DNA of 64,000 nt from CAZSDU01 sp964429135 (GTDB taxonomy: Bacteria > Bacteroidota > Bacteroidia > Bacteroidales > FEN-979), in assembly GCA_964429135.1 (NCBI GenBank), contig CAYSAU010000008.1:86068-150067 (forward strand). Reading direction: 5' to 3'. The notes under the pieces are model-generated. The model ran no database searches. It saw only the letters and a list, made by a program, of their open reading frames with translations, and was not told the origin of the DNA. This document shows positions 52,201 through 57,768 of this stretch, piece by piece (the first letter of the stretch is position 1; every line of letters begins with the position of its first letter). Made by a program: the position numbers and the translations under genes.

Positions 52201-54915
52201 CATGTTTACCAGGCGGCAGGAACATATACCGTCCAACTGATTATCACCAATGTCAGTAACTGCTCGGATACCATGATAAAAACAATAAGTGTTAATGGTC
52301 GTCCAAGTGTAGTATTTCTTGCCGATACTGTTTGTCAGGGTAGTACCACTCATTTCACCGATCAGTCAGTTCCCAATTCCGGTAATCTTGTGTCCTGGTT
52401 ATGGAACTTTGGAGACGGAATCACATCCACAGATCAGAACCCTACACATACCTATGCTCAAGCCGGTATTTATAATGTAAGCCTGAGTGTCACCAACTCC
52501 TTCAATTGCCAACATGATACCATGCAACAAGCATTGGTCAATGTTACTCCCCAATCCATGTTTGGTTTTTCAGGAAGTTGTTCAGGAGCTGAAATCCAGT
52601 TCCAGGATTTATCTATCACTTCAGCAGGTTCTATTTACTTATGGCATTGGGATTTCGGAGATGGTGACACATCAAACCTCCAGAATCCGATCCATATCTA
52701 CACCCTGCCTGGAACCTATCTGGTCAGCCTCACCATTACCAATACCCTCGGCTGTACGGATGAATTTTCTGCGCCTGTAGTCACCTATAACCATCCCACG
52801 GCTGATTACAGCTATTTCAGCACCTATTGCCCAGCAGGCCGGGTTACCTTTACTGATCATTCAATTCCATCCGGAGTTCCGGTCATTTCATGGTTATGGT
52901 ATTTTGAAAACGGTGTATATTCGACCTATGCCAACCCTTCTCATACTTTCTCTGTCACCGATACCACATACCCTGTAAAACTCATTGTAACAGATGCCAA
53001 TGGTTGCACAGATACCATCATTCAAGATGTATATGTCAACCCCGGGTTTAATTTCACTTTCCAGGCTCCTCCGGTATGCATTGGAACACCGACTAAATTT
53101 CATCCGCAAAATTTAGCGCCTGGTGATACGCTTCATGATTTACGCTGGAATTTCGGGGAACCCAACAGCGGTACTTATAATACTTCATCCTTGTATTCGC
53201 CTGTTCATACTTATTCCAATCCGGGAACCTATATCGTAAAAATGCTGGCATACAATATCAACAATTGTTACGACAGCATTTATAAAGAAGTCATTGTTTA
53301 CCCGGGTCCGATTGCTGATTTTATTTTTGACACTGTACCTTATTGCGACACCACGGCGATTTTCTATAATCGTTCTGTCGGAAGCGGAGCTAATGTCGAT
53401 ACCCTCATCTGGAAATTCGGGGATGGTACTTCGTTTACTGAAGTGCCACCCTTTATGAGCAGCATTACTCACCCCTATAACGGTTTTGGAAGTTATATGG
53501 TCAGTCTTACCGCCGTTAATGCCAATGGATGCCAGCATACTATTTCCAAAGAAATCCTGGTTTCCTGCATTGCAGCCGGATTTTCCAAGACCGATACCCT
53601 GGTGTGTTCCCGCCTTAGCTTGTCTCTCCATGACAATTCCGGGCCTGTCAGCCTGATCAACAATTGGCAATGGATATTTGGTGATGGGAAGGATACCACC
53701 TATACTCATTTCACACCCTTTATCAGACATGTTTATGAAAGTCCCGGCTCCTTTGACATTACTCAGGTTGTATCGTCAACCAACAATGGGATCATTATCA
53801 GGGATACATTCCGCTTGAGTGTTCAGGTTTTTGCCTCCCCAGTTGCCATATTCGAGGCATTTCCCGTATGTTTTGGCGATACTACGAGGTTTATCAATCT
53901 TTCCGACAGCAATGGTGTTTCGATCACAAGAACTTTCTGGAAATTTGGAGAAGTTCCGCCCATTGCCGGAGATACCAGTTTACTGATCAATCCTGATTAT
54001 TTCTATACCTCGGCTGGTGACCATAACGTAAAGCTAATCCTGACCAACATCTCAGGATGTACTGATACGCTAAAGCAGAGAGTCAGGGTCAACCGCTTGC
54101 CTGTTGCAGATTTTTCCCACTCTGACGCCTGTTCACGCGATCATGTTTTCTTCACGGATAAAACACTACCGGGAGATACGCTGATCGGATCATGGTCATG
54201 GGCTTTCGGAGATCCATTGTATCAGGATACTTCGCGTATTCAGGACCCCATGCATACGTATGCACTGGGAGGTCAATATATAGTTTTCCTGAAAGCTGAA
54301 GACCTGTTGGGTTGTTCAGATACAGTTAGCAAAACATTGACCGTGCTCGAATCCCCGGTCAGCGCCTTTACCCTTGAAGAAAATTTTGACGGTATGCTGG
54401 GTAAAGTACGCATGAAAAACCTGTCGGAAAATGCCATCAGTTATTCCTGGGATTTCGGCAATGGTTCACACTCCACCCAGGAAAACCCCATTGTTACTTA
54501 TGCACAGGATGGCAGTTATATCATCAGTCTGGTAAGCTGGGCAGCAAACAATTGTTCGGACACCACGATTTATGATTATGAATTCATGTTCCACAACCTT
54601 TTTGTTCCGAATGCCTTCTCCCCGACTAATATCATTTATAAAGTCAGATTATTTAAGCCTGTCGGCATCAACCTGAAACAATATCATATCCAGGTATTCG
54701 ATTTGTCCGGTCATCTGATGTGGGAGTCCACTGCCCTCGATGATAAAGGCCGTCCGCTGGAAGGCTGGGACGGAACCTATAATGGAGAGCTGATGCCTCA
54801 GGGAAATTATATGTGGAAGATCAATGCGACCTTTAAAGACGGTAAATCCTGGGAAGGAACAAGCATAGGTAAAGGAAGCGCTTCTACGATGGGGAATGTA
54901 ACTTTGATCAGATAA
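43234..54915 (+). CDS. Giant secreted repeat adhesin with PKD-type modules and type B T9SS signal
   Basis: The open frame begins at ATG 43183, but ATG 43234 gives a standard signal peptide (MRKYLFLISSVLIVLLSVFT...), so about 3,893 residues are made. From the N-terminus: one or two Ig-like domains; four PKD-like modules (44127-45280); a duplicated three-module block (45283-46815); nine tandem modules of 83-91 residues (46549-48867); five modules of exactly 89 residues (48868-50202); one more copy of the earlier module (50467-50739); and fifteen PKD domains with W-x-F-G-D/E/N-G/P cores (50740-54575). The C-terminus (FVPNAFSPTN... to the end) is the gliding-motility-associated type B T9SS sorting domain. 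No enzymatic motif is seen. It resembles SprB-type cell-surface adhesins and is followed 11 bases later by a PorP/SprF gene, its usual export partner. Likely roles: adhesion, gliding or aggregation. Confidence 0.9.
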   Translation: MRKYLFLISSVLIVLLSVFTSNGQCPPTLTLVPQGANVEITGNNTIGFTVSLCPGQAAEMIASPGSGVSFNWYQNGIHVTDSTFNHYWAKDIGTYYLIISGCATPSATVTVSHKLQPVFTITPSIIPPHICAQQSISMTVNANPPGSAWLWMSPPSLFGTNTNPTGNVMLTSQTVFTLVGTHPSSGCPSTQSVTVLVDDIIDGGTIAVDQQICSGTIPALLTSTSLPTGGGGPGTYTYTWSYSTTGPLGPWTGIPSTNTINYQPGALYQTTWFIRGAASPPCFAGGSNAVQIIVDPIPVMSSGTALDICTGSGVNYTPASNVPGSTYNWTASVTSPGINVSGFSASGSGMITDHLSLDPGGTTPGQVTYVITPTGPSPTFCPGNPISLIVNVNPIPAVTNTELSQTICSGGTTTLVHLTSGVSGTTFSWYATAPAGISGFIITPETGDIPAQTISSTLTNPAYVTYHITPYGPAPTNCPGIEISYTILVNPSPTVTNNPMYQHVCSEQPTAEVILTSNVSGTDFTWTVTEVIPPSMTGVITPGTSSIPVQTITNPGSTIGSVTYHITPSGSLGSCPATPQDYIIYVHSKPAISSSLSENVCSNSPFSYTITSNVSGSSFSWSRASVPGIFNPPASGSGFTINETLINLLTTPVDVTYVLTPTGPLPTSCTGIQANLIVTVKPLPAVSAGLDKTINCGTSTILDGSATAGTGSITSIAWTPASQIEGPSNILTPTTKNLNSSQTYTLTVTDAGGCQQSDVVQVNVTGTCLAISPSASPQTICIGQTTHLNANASGGSGSYTYSWSSNPAGFSSTSPTPDAIPVVTTIYTVSVDDGFTTTNGSVTVTVNALPTAYQVTGGGEYCIGDIGVPIGLNNSQTGVNYQLYRGITPVGPPLAGGGSSISFGNFTTVGTYSVRGVNGSTSCQNDMTGSVTVSSNPNPTVNAGPDKSIAYGTSTSLNGVVSSGTPPYIYLWTPISSIVAGQSGLISPLTTNLYTNTEFTLTVNDQKGCTNSDNVWVFLNGDPLSIFATALPDVICNNGALVQLNVVASGGSGDYTYSWTSNPPGWTSSIPNPVVNPTNNTDYIIEVSDGYNTTSTTVAVTVNPLPIIYNVTGGGSYCAGGSGVEIGLSNSQSNINYQLFRGGLPYGPPVPGSGSAISFGFHTAAFTYTVQATNTVTNCENYMNGSAEVIILPLPTLYTVTGGGSYPAGGVGVPIGLSGSQTGINYRLRLGPDYITPPPGIPGTDHPITFGNQTLAGTYVVEGVNSATLCQVEMQGSATVVINPLPTVFNVTGGGQRCSGDPGLEIGLDGSEIGVRYDLLLEGTVIDNLNGTGAELSFGPIEIPGLYTINGVNILTGVDQMMNGNALITEFPLPVIYSMVPLGNACPGVEIYLNGSQSGIDYELRRGSTLIMVIPGTGIPGLLSFGQHFIPGTYTITGINTTTGCQALMNGMTVIHPAPAIYTVNPPGIICPGTPITLSSSETGILYQLRLNDVINIGSPLTGTGGLLDFGPQTLPGTYRVIAFNTLNNCYSWMNGSATIEVLPIVYTIIPNKDTCTGAIVRLNGSEIGITYRLIYNGSVILNTLTGTGLPLVFGTYYTSGTYTITAVVPSTLCESQMEGQLRIFDSPSLFNITPNGISCSGSAIGLDDSEIGVNYTLFRDSWVIAAGPIAGTGDAISFGPQNYPGEYTIEAVYASTTCSRTMNGSTTLSPRPVIYNLQPQGPQCAGTEIALNGSETGVVYSLLRNGIVVQTMAGTGSILHFGPQYISGTYTIRAVILLSTCDADMDGNVLLQPLPTAFDITPAGANCAPTIIGLSGSEIGMTYQLIKDGSPSGTALLGTGTSLTFGPQSEGNYVIQATNISTNCLNTMNGQVNISPGPVVNTVANLTICASYAIPLQAEAFNYSTVLWTKTGDGVFSDETILNPVYTPGPGDLLAGTVTLTVTVNGSPACAYLMASASTHVIFQSRPVSDAGPDANICASGTYPLNGTAQYQSSVSWSSNGDGSFDHDNILNPVYTPGVNDILTGTVNLTLSATGITPCQTEVTNDFMVLTLNPLPLVDAGTDATVCENLSYHAMGSITHATAATWSSSGDGTFDNTGSLTPFYTPGVLDIQNGSVILTLAADGLAGCTSVHVTDNMMLYIDKLPVIQAGMNASICENQLFDLNGQAQNYSSFDWTSSGDGTFSTPLSLSGTYTPGPVDLSNGNATLTLTAYGQNSCLLQSVSDQMLLSFEPMPLANAGNDILSCPFLAILLNGSASHFSSVLWTTNGNGTFDHDNILNPLYTPGPADISAGYVILSLTVNGQAECISQLSTDDVRIDFITPPSASISGPSAICNGDPVVLSFSLTGTPPWSLTYSDGSQNYTANNIPVSPYTATVYPIITTTYTLIQVNDVNCNGNFGTSAVTVSVLPNPTEYNLTVTNNGGYCEGGSGVSIGLESSQTGVIYQLLFEGHPSGLPLPGNGGPLDFGMKTAPGTYTVLATRPSTSCQTIFQNSVQVFIYLSPVVDFTSDAACLGTLTQFHLQGPDIANVAQWIWDFGEGTVVTYNSPVEPSHLYPVAGSFQVVLIANDIHGCQKTLTHQVVVGHLPTALFSNSAPVCLGDRITFTDHSYSPSTTYLTQWHWEFGDGEEVIINFPENPNVQHQYSIPGIYEVKLTVTNNQQCNAVKIRLITISPSPVANFDYGNPCANELLSFTDLSQPNGGGSIVEWHWNFGDPNSGVDNVSTLQNPSHLYLQPGDYIVRLIVMTANGCDSTAIKTITVGSRPQSAFSSDTVCLGNPTHFTDLSVANNGIITGWDWNFGDGSAHSFIQNPEHTYTTSGNHTVTLTVTNSGGCRHSVSQQVMVSLPPVAGFSNSTINCSASPVSFTDLSFAQHGYLVKWVWNFDDGNTQTIHFPDPQNTTHTYANPGNYNVMLSVQTSDSCWASSAHLVTVGASPLANFESSGQSCNGSQVQFNDLSQPNGGTQIVAWNWNFGDPTSGVNNTSSLTNPTHVYQAAGTYTVQLIITNVSNCSDTMIKTISVNGRPSVVFLADTVCQGSTTHFTDQSVPNSGNLVSWLWNFGDGITSTDQNPTHTYAQAGIYNVSLSVTNSFNCQHDTMQQALVNVTPQSMFGFSGSCSGAEIQFQDLSITSAGSIYLWHWDFGDGDTSNLQNPIHIYTLPGTYLVSLTITNTLGCTDEFSAPVVTYNHPTADYSYFSTYCPAGRVTFTDHSIPSGVPVISWLWYFENGVYSTYANPSHTFSVTDTTYPVKLIVTDANGCTDTIIQDVYVNPGFNFTFQAPPVCIGTPTKFHPQNLAPGDTLHDLRWNFGEPNSGTYNTSSLYSPVHTYSNPGTYIVKMLAYNINNCYDSIYKEVIVYPGPIADFIFDTVPYCDTTAIFYNRSVGSGANVDTLIWKFGDGTSFTEVPPFMSSITHPYNGFGSYMVSLTAVNANGCQHTISKEILVSCIAAGFSKTDTLVCSRLSLSLHDNSGPVSLINNWQWIFGDGKDTTYTHFTPFIRHVYESPGSFDITQVVSSTNNGIIIRDTFRLSVQVFASPVAIFEAFPVCFGDTTRFINLSDSNGVSITRTFWKFGEVPPIAGDTSLLINPDYFYTSAGDHNVKLILTNISGCTDTLKQRVRVNRLPVADFSHSDACSRDHVFFTDKTLPGDTLIGSWSWAFGDPLYQDTSRIQDPMHTYALGGQYIVFLKAEDLLGCSDTVSKTLTVLESPVSAFTLEENFDGMLGKVRMKNLSENAISYSWDFGNGSHSTQENPIVTYAQDGSYIISLVSWAANNCSDTTIYDYEFMFHNLFVPNAFSPTNIIYKVRLFKPVGINLKQYHIQVFDLSGHLMWESTALDDKGRPLEGWDGTYNGELMPQGNYMWKINATFKDGKSWEGTSIGKGSASTMGNVTLIR
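44127..45282 (+). repeat. Four PKD-like modules in the giant adhesin
   Basis: Four modules of about 95 residues share the order [N/S]VSG-x-x-F-x-W, a Gly/Ser-rich middle, then VTYxITPxGPxPTxC. They differ too much at DNA level to be recent copies. Confidence 0.7.
45283..46815 (+). repeat. Higher-order duplication of a three-module block (765 and 768 bp)
   Basis: Two successive blocks, 45283-46047 and 46048-46815, have the same three parts in order. The first is a PKD-like module (AGxDKxIxxGTST, then NLxxxxxxTLTV). The second is a module with SGGSGxYTYSWxSNP. The third is a YxVTGGG...IGLxxSQ module. The copies are diverged, but lengths differ by only one codon. Confidence 0.75.
46549..48867 (+). 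repeat. Nine tandem modules of 249-273 bp in the giant adhesin
   Basis: Unit starts are at 46549, 46816, 47089, 47353, 47608, 47863, 48115, 48370 and 48619. Each unit has the pattern GLxxSxxGxxYxL, GTGxxxxFGxxxxxGTYTI, a single Cys and MNG. Units shorten gradually along the array. Related single copies lie at 45781-46047 and 50467-50739. The first unit is also the last module of the duplicated block. Confidence 0.85.
48868..50202 (+). repeat. Five tandem modules of exactly 267 bp
   Basis: Unit starts at 48868, 49135, 49402, 49669 and 49936 are each 267 bases (89 codons) apart, ending at 50202. Each unit has AGxDAxIC, W[ST]SxGDGxF, LxPxYTPGxxD and GxVxLTL. There is one Cys early and one late in each unit. 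Confidence 0.88.
50740..54575 (+). repeat. Array of fifteen PKD domains
   Basis: Fifteen modules carry a W-x-F-x-[DEN]-[GP] core, a HxYxxxGxYxVxL strand and usually a final GC. Several contain DxSxxxxG upstream. Spacing varies from about 80 to 95 codons. Confidence 0.82.
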
Positions 54916-54926
54916 ACAAAAAGACC

Positions 54927-56027
54927 ATGAAAAACAAGTTCTTTTTAACGCTATTTCTGATCCTCGTAAACTTAGGAATTTTCCTTCCAACATTCGGTCA
55001 GGATCCATTATTCTCCCAATATTTCAGCATACCAAGCTGTTACAACCCCGCCATGACAGGAATCGGGACAGGGCTAAGACTCAGGTTCAATTTCCGTGAT
55101 CAGTGGCCGGTTTTACCCACAGATTATAAATCTTATTATTTCTCCGCTGACCTTGGTGACAGGAACCTCCCTGGTTCGGGAGGAATTGGGCTAATGGTCA
55201 ATTCCGATAATGAAGGGGTCGGTTTTATTCACAATCTTGAAATCGGACTGAACATAGGGGTGCGTATCCCGATTTCCAGCTTTCTTGTTAGCCAGGTCGG
55301 GATCAAAGCCAGTGTAAGGCAAAAAACCGTGAACTGGGACGATTTTGTTTTCACGGATCAGTTTGATGAAAGGTATGGGAATATATACCAGTCCGAATTT
55401 ATCGCTCCTGATGCCAATAAAAAAGTATATCCTGACTTTGCCGCCGGCGGAGTTTTGCAATATGCCAATGAAAACAATAGCCTCAACGGCACAGTAGGCT
55501 TTGCTGTGGATCACATCTTTCAACCTGATGAGTCATTTTTAACCACAGGTTCTTCCCCTTTGCCCCGAAAATGGATTGCCCAGGCTGACATGGTGATATC
55601 TTTGGGAGAATCTTCGTCCTCAAGCATTTCCTCTCATGGAGGCGGAGATCCACTAAGAATCAATCCCGGCATCCTCTTCATTAGTCAAAGCAAGCTGAAT
55701 TCGATTCAGGCCGGTCTGACCCTGTTGAAATACAATATCTATCTCGGAGGATGGTACAAAGGTACCCTGACAGGAGCACCTTCCAATGCCATGGTGGTTC
55801 TGGCCGGTTACCGTTTTATGTTCTCTGAAACTTTCAGCGCTAAGTTCATGTACAGCTACGACATCCCGATTTCCGGTGCCATGATGGGAACAGGCGGCGC
55901 TCATGAAGTCAGCCTGGTCATTGAGTTTGATAAATTATCACTGTTTGGAGGCGGAAACCGGAGCTATAGCCCGGCTGGCAGATCGCGTGGCAATTTTGAC
56001 CCTCTCGACTGTCCGGTTTTCTATTAA
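54927..56027 (+). CDS. PorP/SprF family type IX secretion outer-membrane protein
   Basis: The 366-residue protein has a signal peptide (to about 25, TFGQ), then QDPLFSQYFSIPSCYNPAMTG, the signature start of PorP/SprF proteins. A predicted beta-barrel follows (GGIGLMVNSDNEG, LVSQVGIKASVRQ, YRFMFSETFSAKFMYSYDIP) and ends with SYSPAGRSRGNFDPLDCPVFY. SprF-type proteins are needed for export or anchoring of type B T9SS cargo. The gene starts 11 bases after the giant adhesin and is probably in its operon, so the adhesin is its likely client. It is closed by a perfect palindrome. Confidence 0.92.
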   Translation: MKNKFFLTLFLILVNLGIFLPTFGQDPLFSQYFSIPSCYNPAMTGIGTGLRLRFNFRDQWPVLPTDYKSYYFSADLGDRNLPGSGGIGLMVNSDNEGVGFIHNLEIGLNIGVRIPISSFLVSQVGIKASVRQKTVNWDDFVFTDQFDERYGNIYQSEFIAPDANKKVYPDFAAGGVLQYANENNSLNGTVGFAVDHIFQPDESFLTTGSSPLPRKWIAQADMVISLGESSSSSISSHGGGDPLRINPGILFISQSKLNSIQAGLTLLKYNIYLGGWYKGTLTGAPSNAMVVLAGYRFMFSETFSAKFMYSYDIPISGAMMGTGGAHEVSLVIEFDKLSLFGGGNRSYSPAGRSRGNFDPLDCPVFY

Positions 56028-56028
56028 A

Positions 56029-56062
56029 AAAAACCTGTAAATCAATTGATTTACAGGTTTTT
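56029..56062. terminator. Perfect 34-bp palindrome, bidirectional terminator
   Basis: Arms 56029-56045 and 56046-56062 are exact reverse complements, with A5 on the left and T5 on the right. It starts two bases after the sprF-like stop and ends one base before the tRNA-Leu(GAG) 3' end on the other strand, so it can serve both. Confidence 0.8.
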
Positions 56063-56063
56063 G

Positions 56064-56146
56064 TGCCCAGGACAAGACTCGAACTTGCACAGCCTGAGGC
56101 CACTACCCCCTCAAAGTAGCGTGTCTACCAGTTTCACCACCTGGGC
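56064..56146 (-). tRNA. tRNA-Leu (anticodon GAG)
   Basis: On the minus strand the acceptor arms GCCCAGG/CCTGGGC pair. The anticodon stem CTACT/GGTAG encloses the loop TTGAGGG, giving anticodon GAG. A long variable arm and a GTTCGAGTC T-loop follow. The length is 83 nt without CCA. A TACTTTTG promoter box lies 68 bases upstream. Confidence 0.95.
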
Positions 56147-56213
56147 AAACAAAGTGTGGACCTGACATTAAGCAGGTTTGGTGTGGGTTAGGTATGAGGA
56201 GTTTATTGGTCGG

Positions 56214-56221
56214 CAAAAGTA
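56214..56221 (-). promoter_or_regulatory. -7 promoter box for tRNA-Leu(GAG)
   Basis: The minus strand reads TACTTTTG (TAnnTTTG), 68 bases before the tRNA 5' end. Confidence 0.45.
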
Positions 56222-56331
56222 ATATTTTTTTATGGTTTAGCAAAGAATATTTACAATTTCAGACCATCGAAAATGAAAAAAGCTACAGCCATCCAGGAAT
56301 TAAATTATGAACTGGTGAACATCAAGGTTAT

Positions 56332-56982
56332 TCATTGAATATCTATTACCCTGAACTCCGTGCTGACGGGAACTCCTTTGAAATTTTCAATAAAACGATC
56401 AGAAACGTGTTCCAGACAACCTGTTCCCAGCGGTAATCCAAGGTTGATCAAATCATTTTTCACTTTGATATAAAATTTCTCACTCAGCACAATACGGTTT
56501 TCAATACTTTTTGTCATTAAGCGGGCGGTTAAATCAATATCGCTGCCATAATAATCGTTGGTTCCCTCAAAAAAGGTGATATTATGGACTTCCGTGCAAT
56601 AATGGATCGCCACTTTGCAATTCAGAAAAAGATCAGGGTCAGGGTGGTGACGAATTAGAAAAAGTGATGCATAGATATCTTCCAATAAAGCAAAATAATT
56701 ATTATTAGAGGCCTTGTTGTGCAACTCTTCGTCGGTGATAAACAACATCATCTCATCTCCAATTCCTTTCACAATGTTACTTTGAAAATGATTTGCAAAA
56801 AGAAGATTGTTGAATGTATTGTTAAGTTTTCTTCCCCAGTCGGCCAGTCCGCCCTGATATTTCATATCCGTGGAGCGGTTAATATCCATGAAGAAACAGC
56901 TACCCGGGCACTTTGGAATGCTGTTTAGCACCCTGAGCATTTCCGCGGAGTTAGGATCCTTATAATGGATAAAATAAGCCAT
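56332..56982 (-). CDS. Class III nucleotidyl cyclase-like protein
   Basis: The 216-residue soluble protein shows the class III adenylate/guanylate cyclase pattern. FMDINRSTD has the first metal-binding Asp (Asp33). VKGIGDEMM has the purine-contact Lys72 and second metal Asp76. YYGSDIDLTARL carries Arg154 with Asp150 where active cyclases keep the transition-state Asn. The rest of the fold (RIVLSE) follows. It may make cAMP or cGMP, or act as a sensor if the Asp150 change kills activity. There are no HAMP, PAS or membrane segments. Its ATG overlaps the STAS gene stop (TAATG), making it the last gene of an Rsb-type cassette and pointing to control by the partner-switch. Confidence 0.75.
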   Translation of the reverse strand: MAYFIHYKDPNSAEMLRVLNSIPKCPGSCFFMDINRSTDMKYQGGLADWGRKLNNTFNNLLFANHFQSNIVKGIGDEMMLFITDEELHNKASNNNYFALLEDIYASLFLIRHHPDPDLFLNCKVAIHYCTEVHNITFFEGTNDYYGSDIDLTARLMTKSIENRIVLSEKFYIKVKNDLINLGLPLGTGCLEHVSDRFIENFKGVPVSTEFRVIDIQ

Positions 56983-57314
56983 TAAAATACTTTCAGGGCA
57001 TCTTCCTGGCTGGGATATATCTCAAAGATATTGGTAAATCCTGAGATTTCGAATATTTCTCTAATATTCTCCTGAAGCCCACAAAGAACAAATTTACCTT
57101 TAGCCAGGGTGATCTTTTTCAGTGCCATCAATAAAATTCTCAACCCGCTGCTGCTTACATAATCCATATTGGAACATTCTATCAGGATTTTATCTTCCTG
57201 GTGATCGATCAAGTCCATCAGTTTTTTTTCCAGAATACTGTAATTTGTTGTATCCAATCTGCCATTGATCCTGACGATCATGCACTGATCTGTTTTTTGT
57301 TCCTTCAATTCCAT
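56982..57314 (-). CDS. STAS-domain anti-anti-sigma factor-like protein (RsbV type)
   Basis: The 110-residue protein is a single STAS domain. MIVRINGRLDTTNYSILEKK forms the first strands, and MDYVSSSGLRILLMA holds the phosphorylatable serine (Ser55, in SSG). The length is normal. In partner-switching it binds the RsbW-type kinase when dephosphorylated and is released when phosphorylated. It lies 19 bases after the kinase gene and overlaps the cyclase-like gene, so its output partner may not be a sigma factor. Confidence 0.9.
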   Translation of the reverse strand: MELKEQKTDQCMIVRINGRLDTTNYSILEKKLMDLIDHQEDKILIECSNMDYVSSSGLRILLMALKKITLAKGKFVLCGLQENIREIFEISGFTNIFEIYPSQEDALKVF

Positions 57315-57333
57315 ATCTTGGGGAGGTTTTGAG

Positions 57334-57750
57334 TTAATATTTCTTGGTCAAAATTACTATATTTTTATCGTTTTTACGTTGATATTCCACCCGGTTCATC
57401 ATTTCCTTGACAAAATGAATTCCGAGGCCTCCAATCTTTCTTTCCTCAAGAGACTGGTTCACCAATTCATCAGTAGATTTTTCCAGTAAATTAAAAGGTT
57501 TTCCCTCATCTGATATCCGGATTATAATTGTATTTTCCGCCGGCATTTCTATATCTATTGTTACAGGGTGAGGCAGGTTATCATCAAAAGCATAAAAAAC
57601 AATGTTTGTAAAAAGCTCTTCAATGACCAGGTTGAGCTCCAAATTGACCTTCATGGGAACCTGCCATTCCACAGATAAGGCTTCAAGGAAAAGGACAATT
57701 TTTTCAAGCTCCGGGAGTTGATTAGAAACCTTTAATGATTTTTTTTTCAT
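57334..57750 (-). CDS. Anti-sigma factor-type serine kinase (RsbW-like HATPase)
   Basis: The 138-residue protein is a GHKL ATPase of the RsbW/SpoIIAB type. The N-box is ELNLVIEELFTNIVFYAF, the G1 box ISDEGKPFN, and the G2 box GGLGIHFVKEMM. It lacks a HisKA domain, as expected for a serine kinase acting on the adjacent STAS protein. It sits between the RsbU-like phosphatase (18 bases away) and the STAS gene. No SigB/SigF-type sigma factor is in the window, and the phylum generally lacks them, so the target of the switch is open. Confidence 0.9.
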   Translation of the reverse strand: MKKKSLKVSNQLPELEKIVLFLEALSVEWQVPMKVNLELNLVIEELFTNIVFYAFDDNLPHPVTIDIEMPAENTIIIRISDEGKPFNLLEKSTDELVNQSLEERKIGGLGIHFVKEMMNRVEYQRKNDKNIVILTKKY

Positions 57751-57768
57751 GGGATTGTCATTTTCAAC

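Noticed and set aside
43234..54915. Regularly spaced repeats that could suggest a CRISPR array or other non-coding repeat locus
   Set aside because: The repeats lie in one uninterrupted reading frame, are 250-270 bp long, diverged at DNA level and conserved at protein level, so they are protein modules.
56273..56338. A 21-codon open frame (MKKATAIQELNYELVNIKVIH) on the plus strand
   Set aside because: It is very short, lacks a promoter box of its own and overlaps the end of the cyclase-like gene on the other strand. It could be real or a gene scrap, but I cannot support it.
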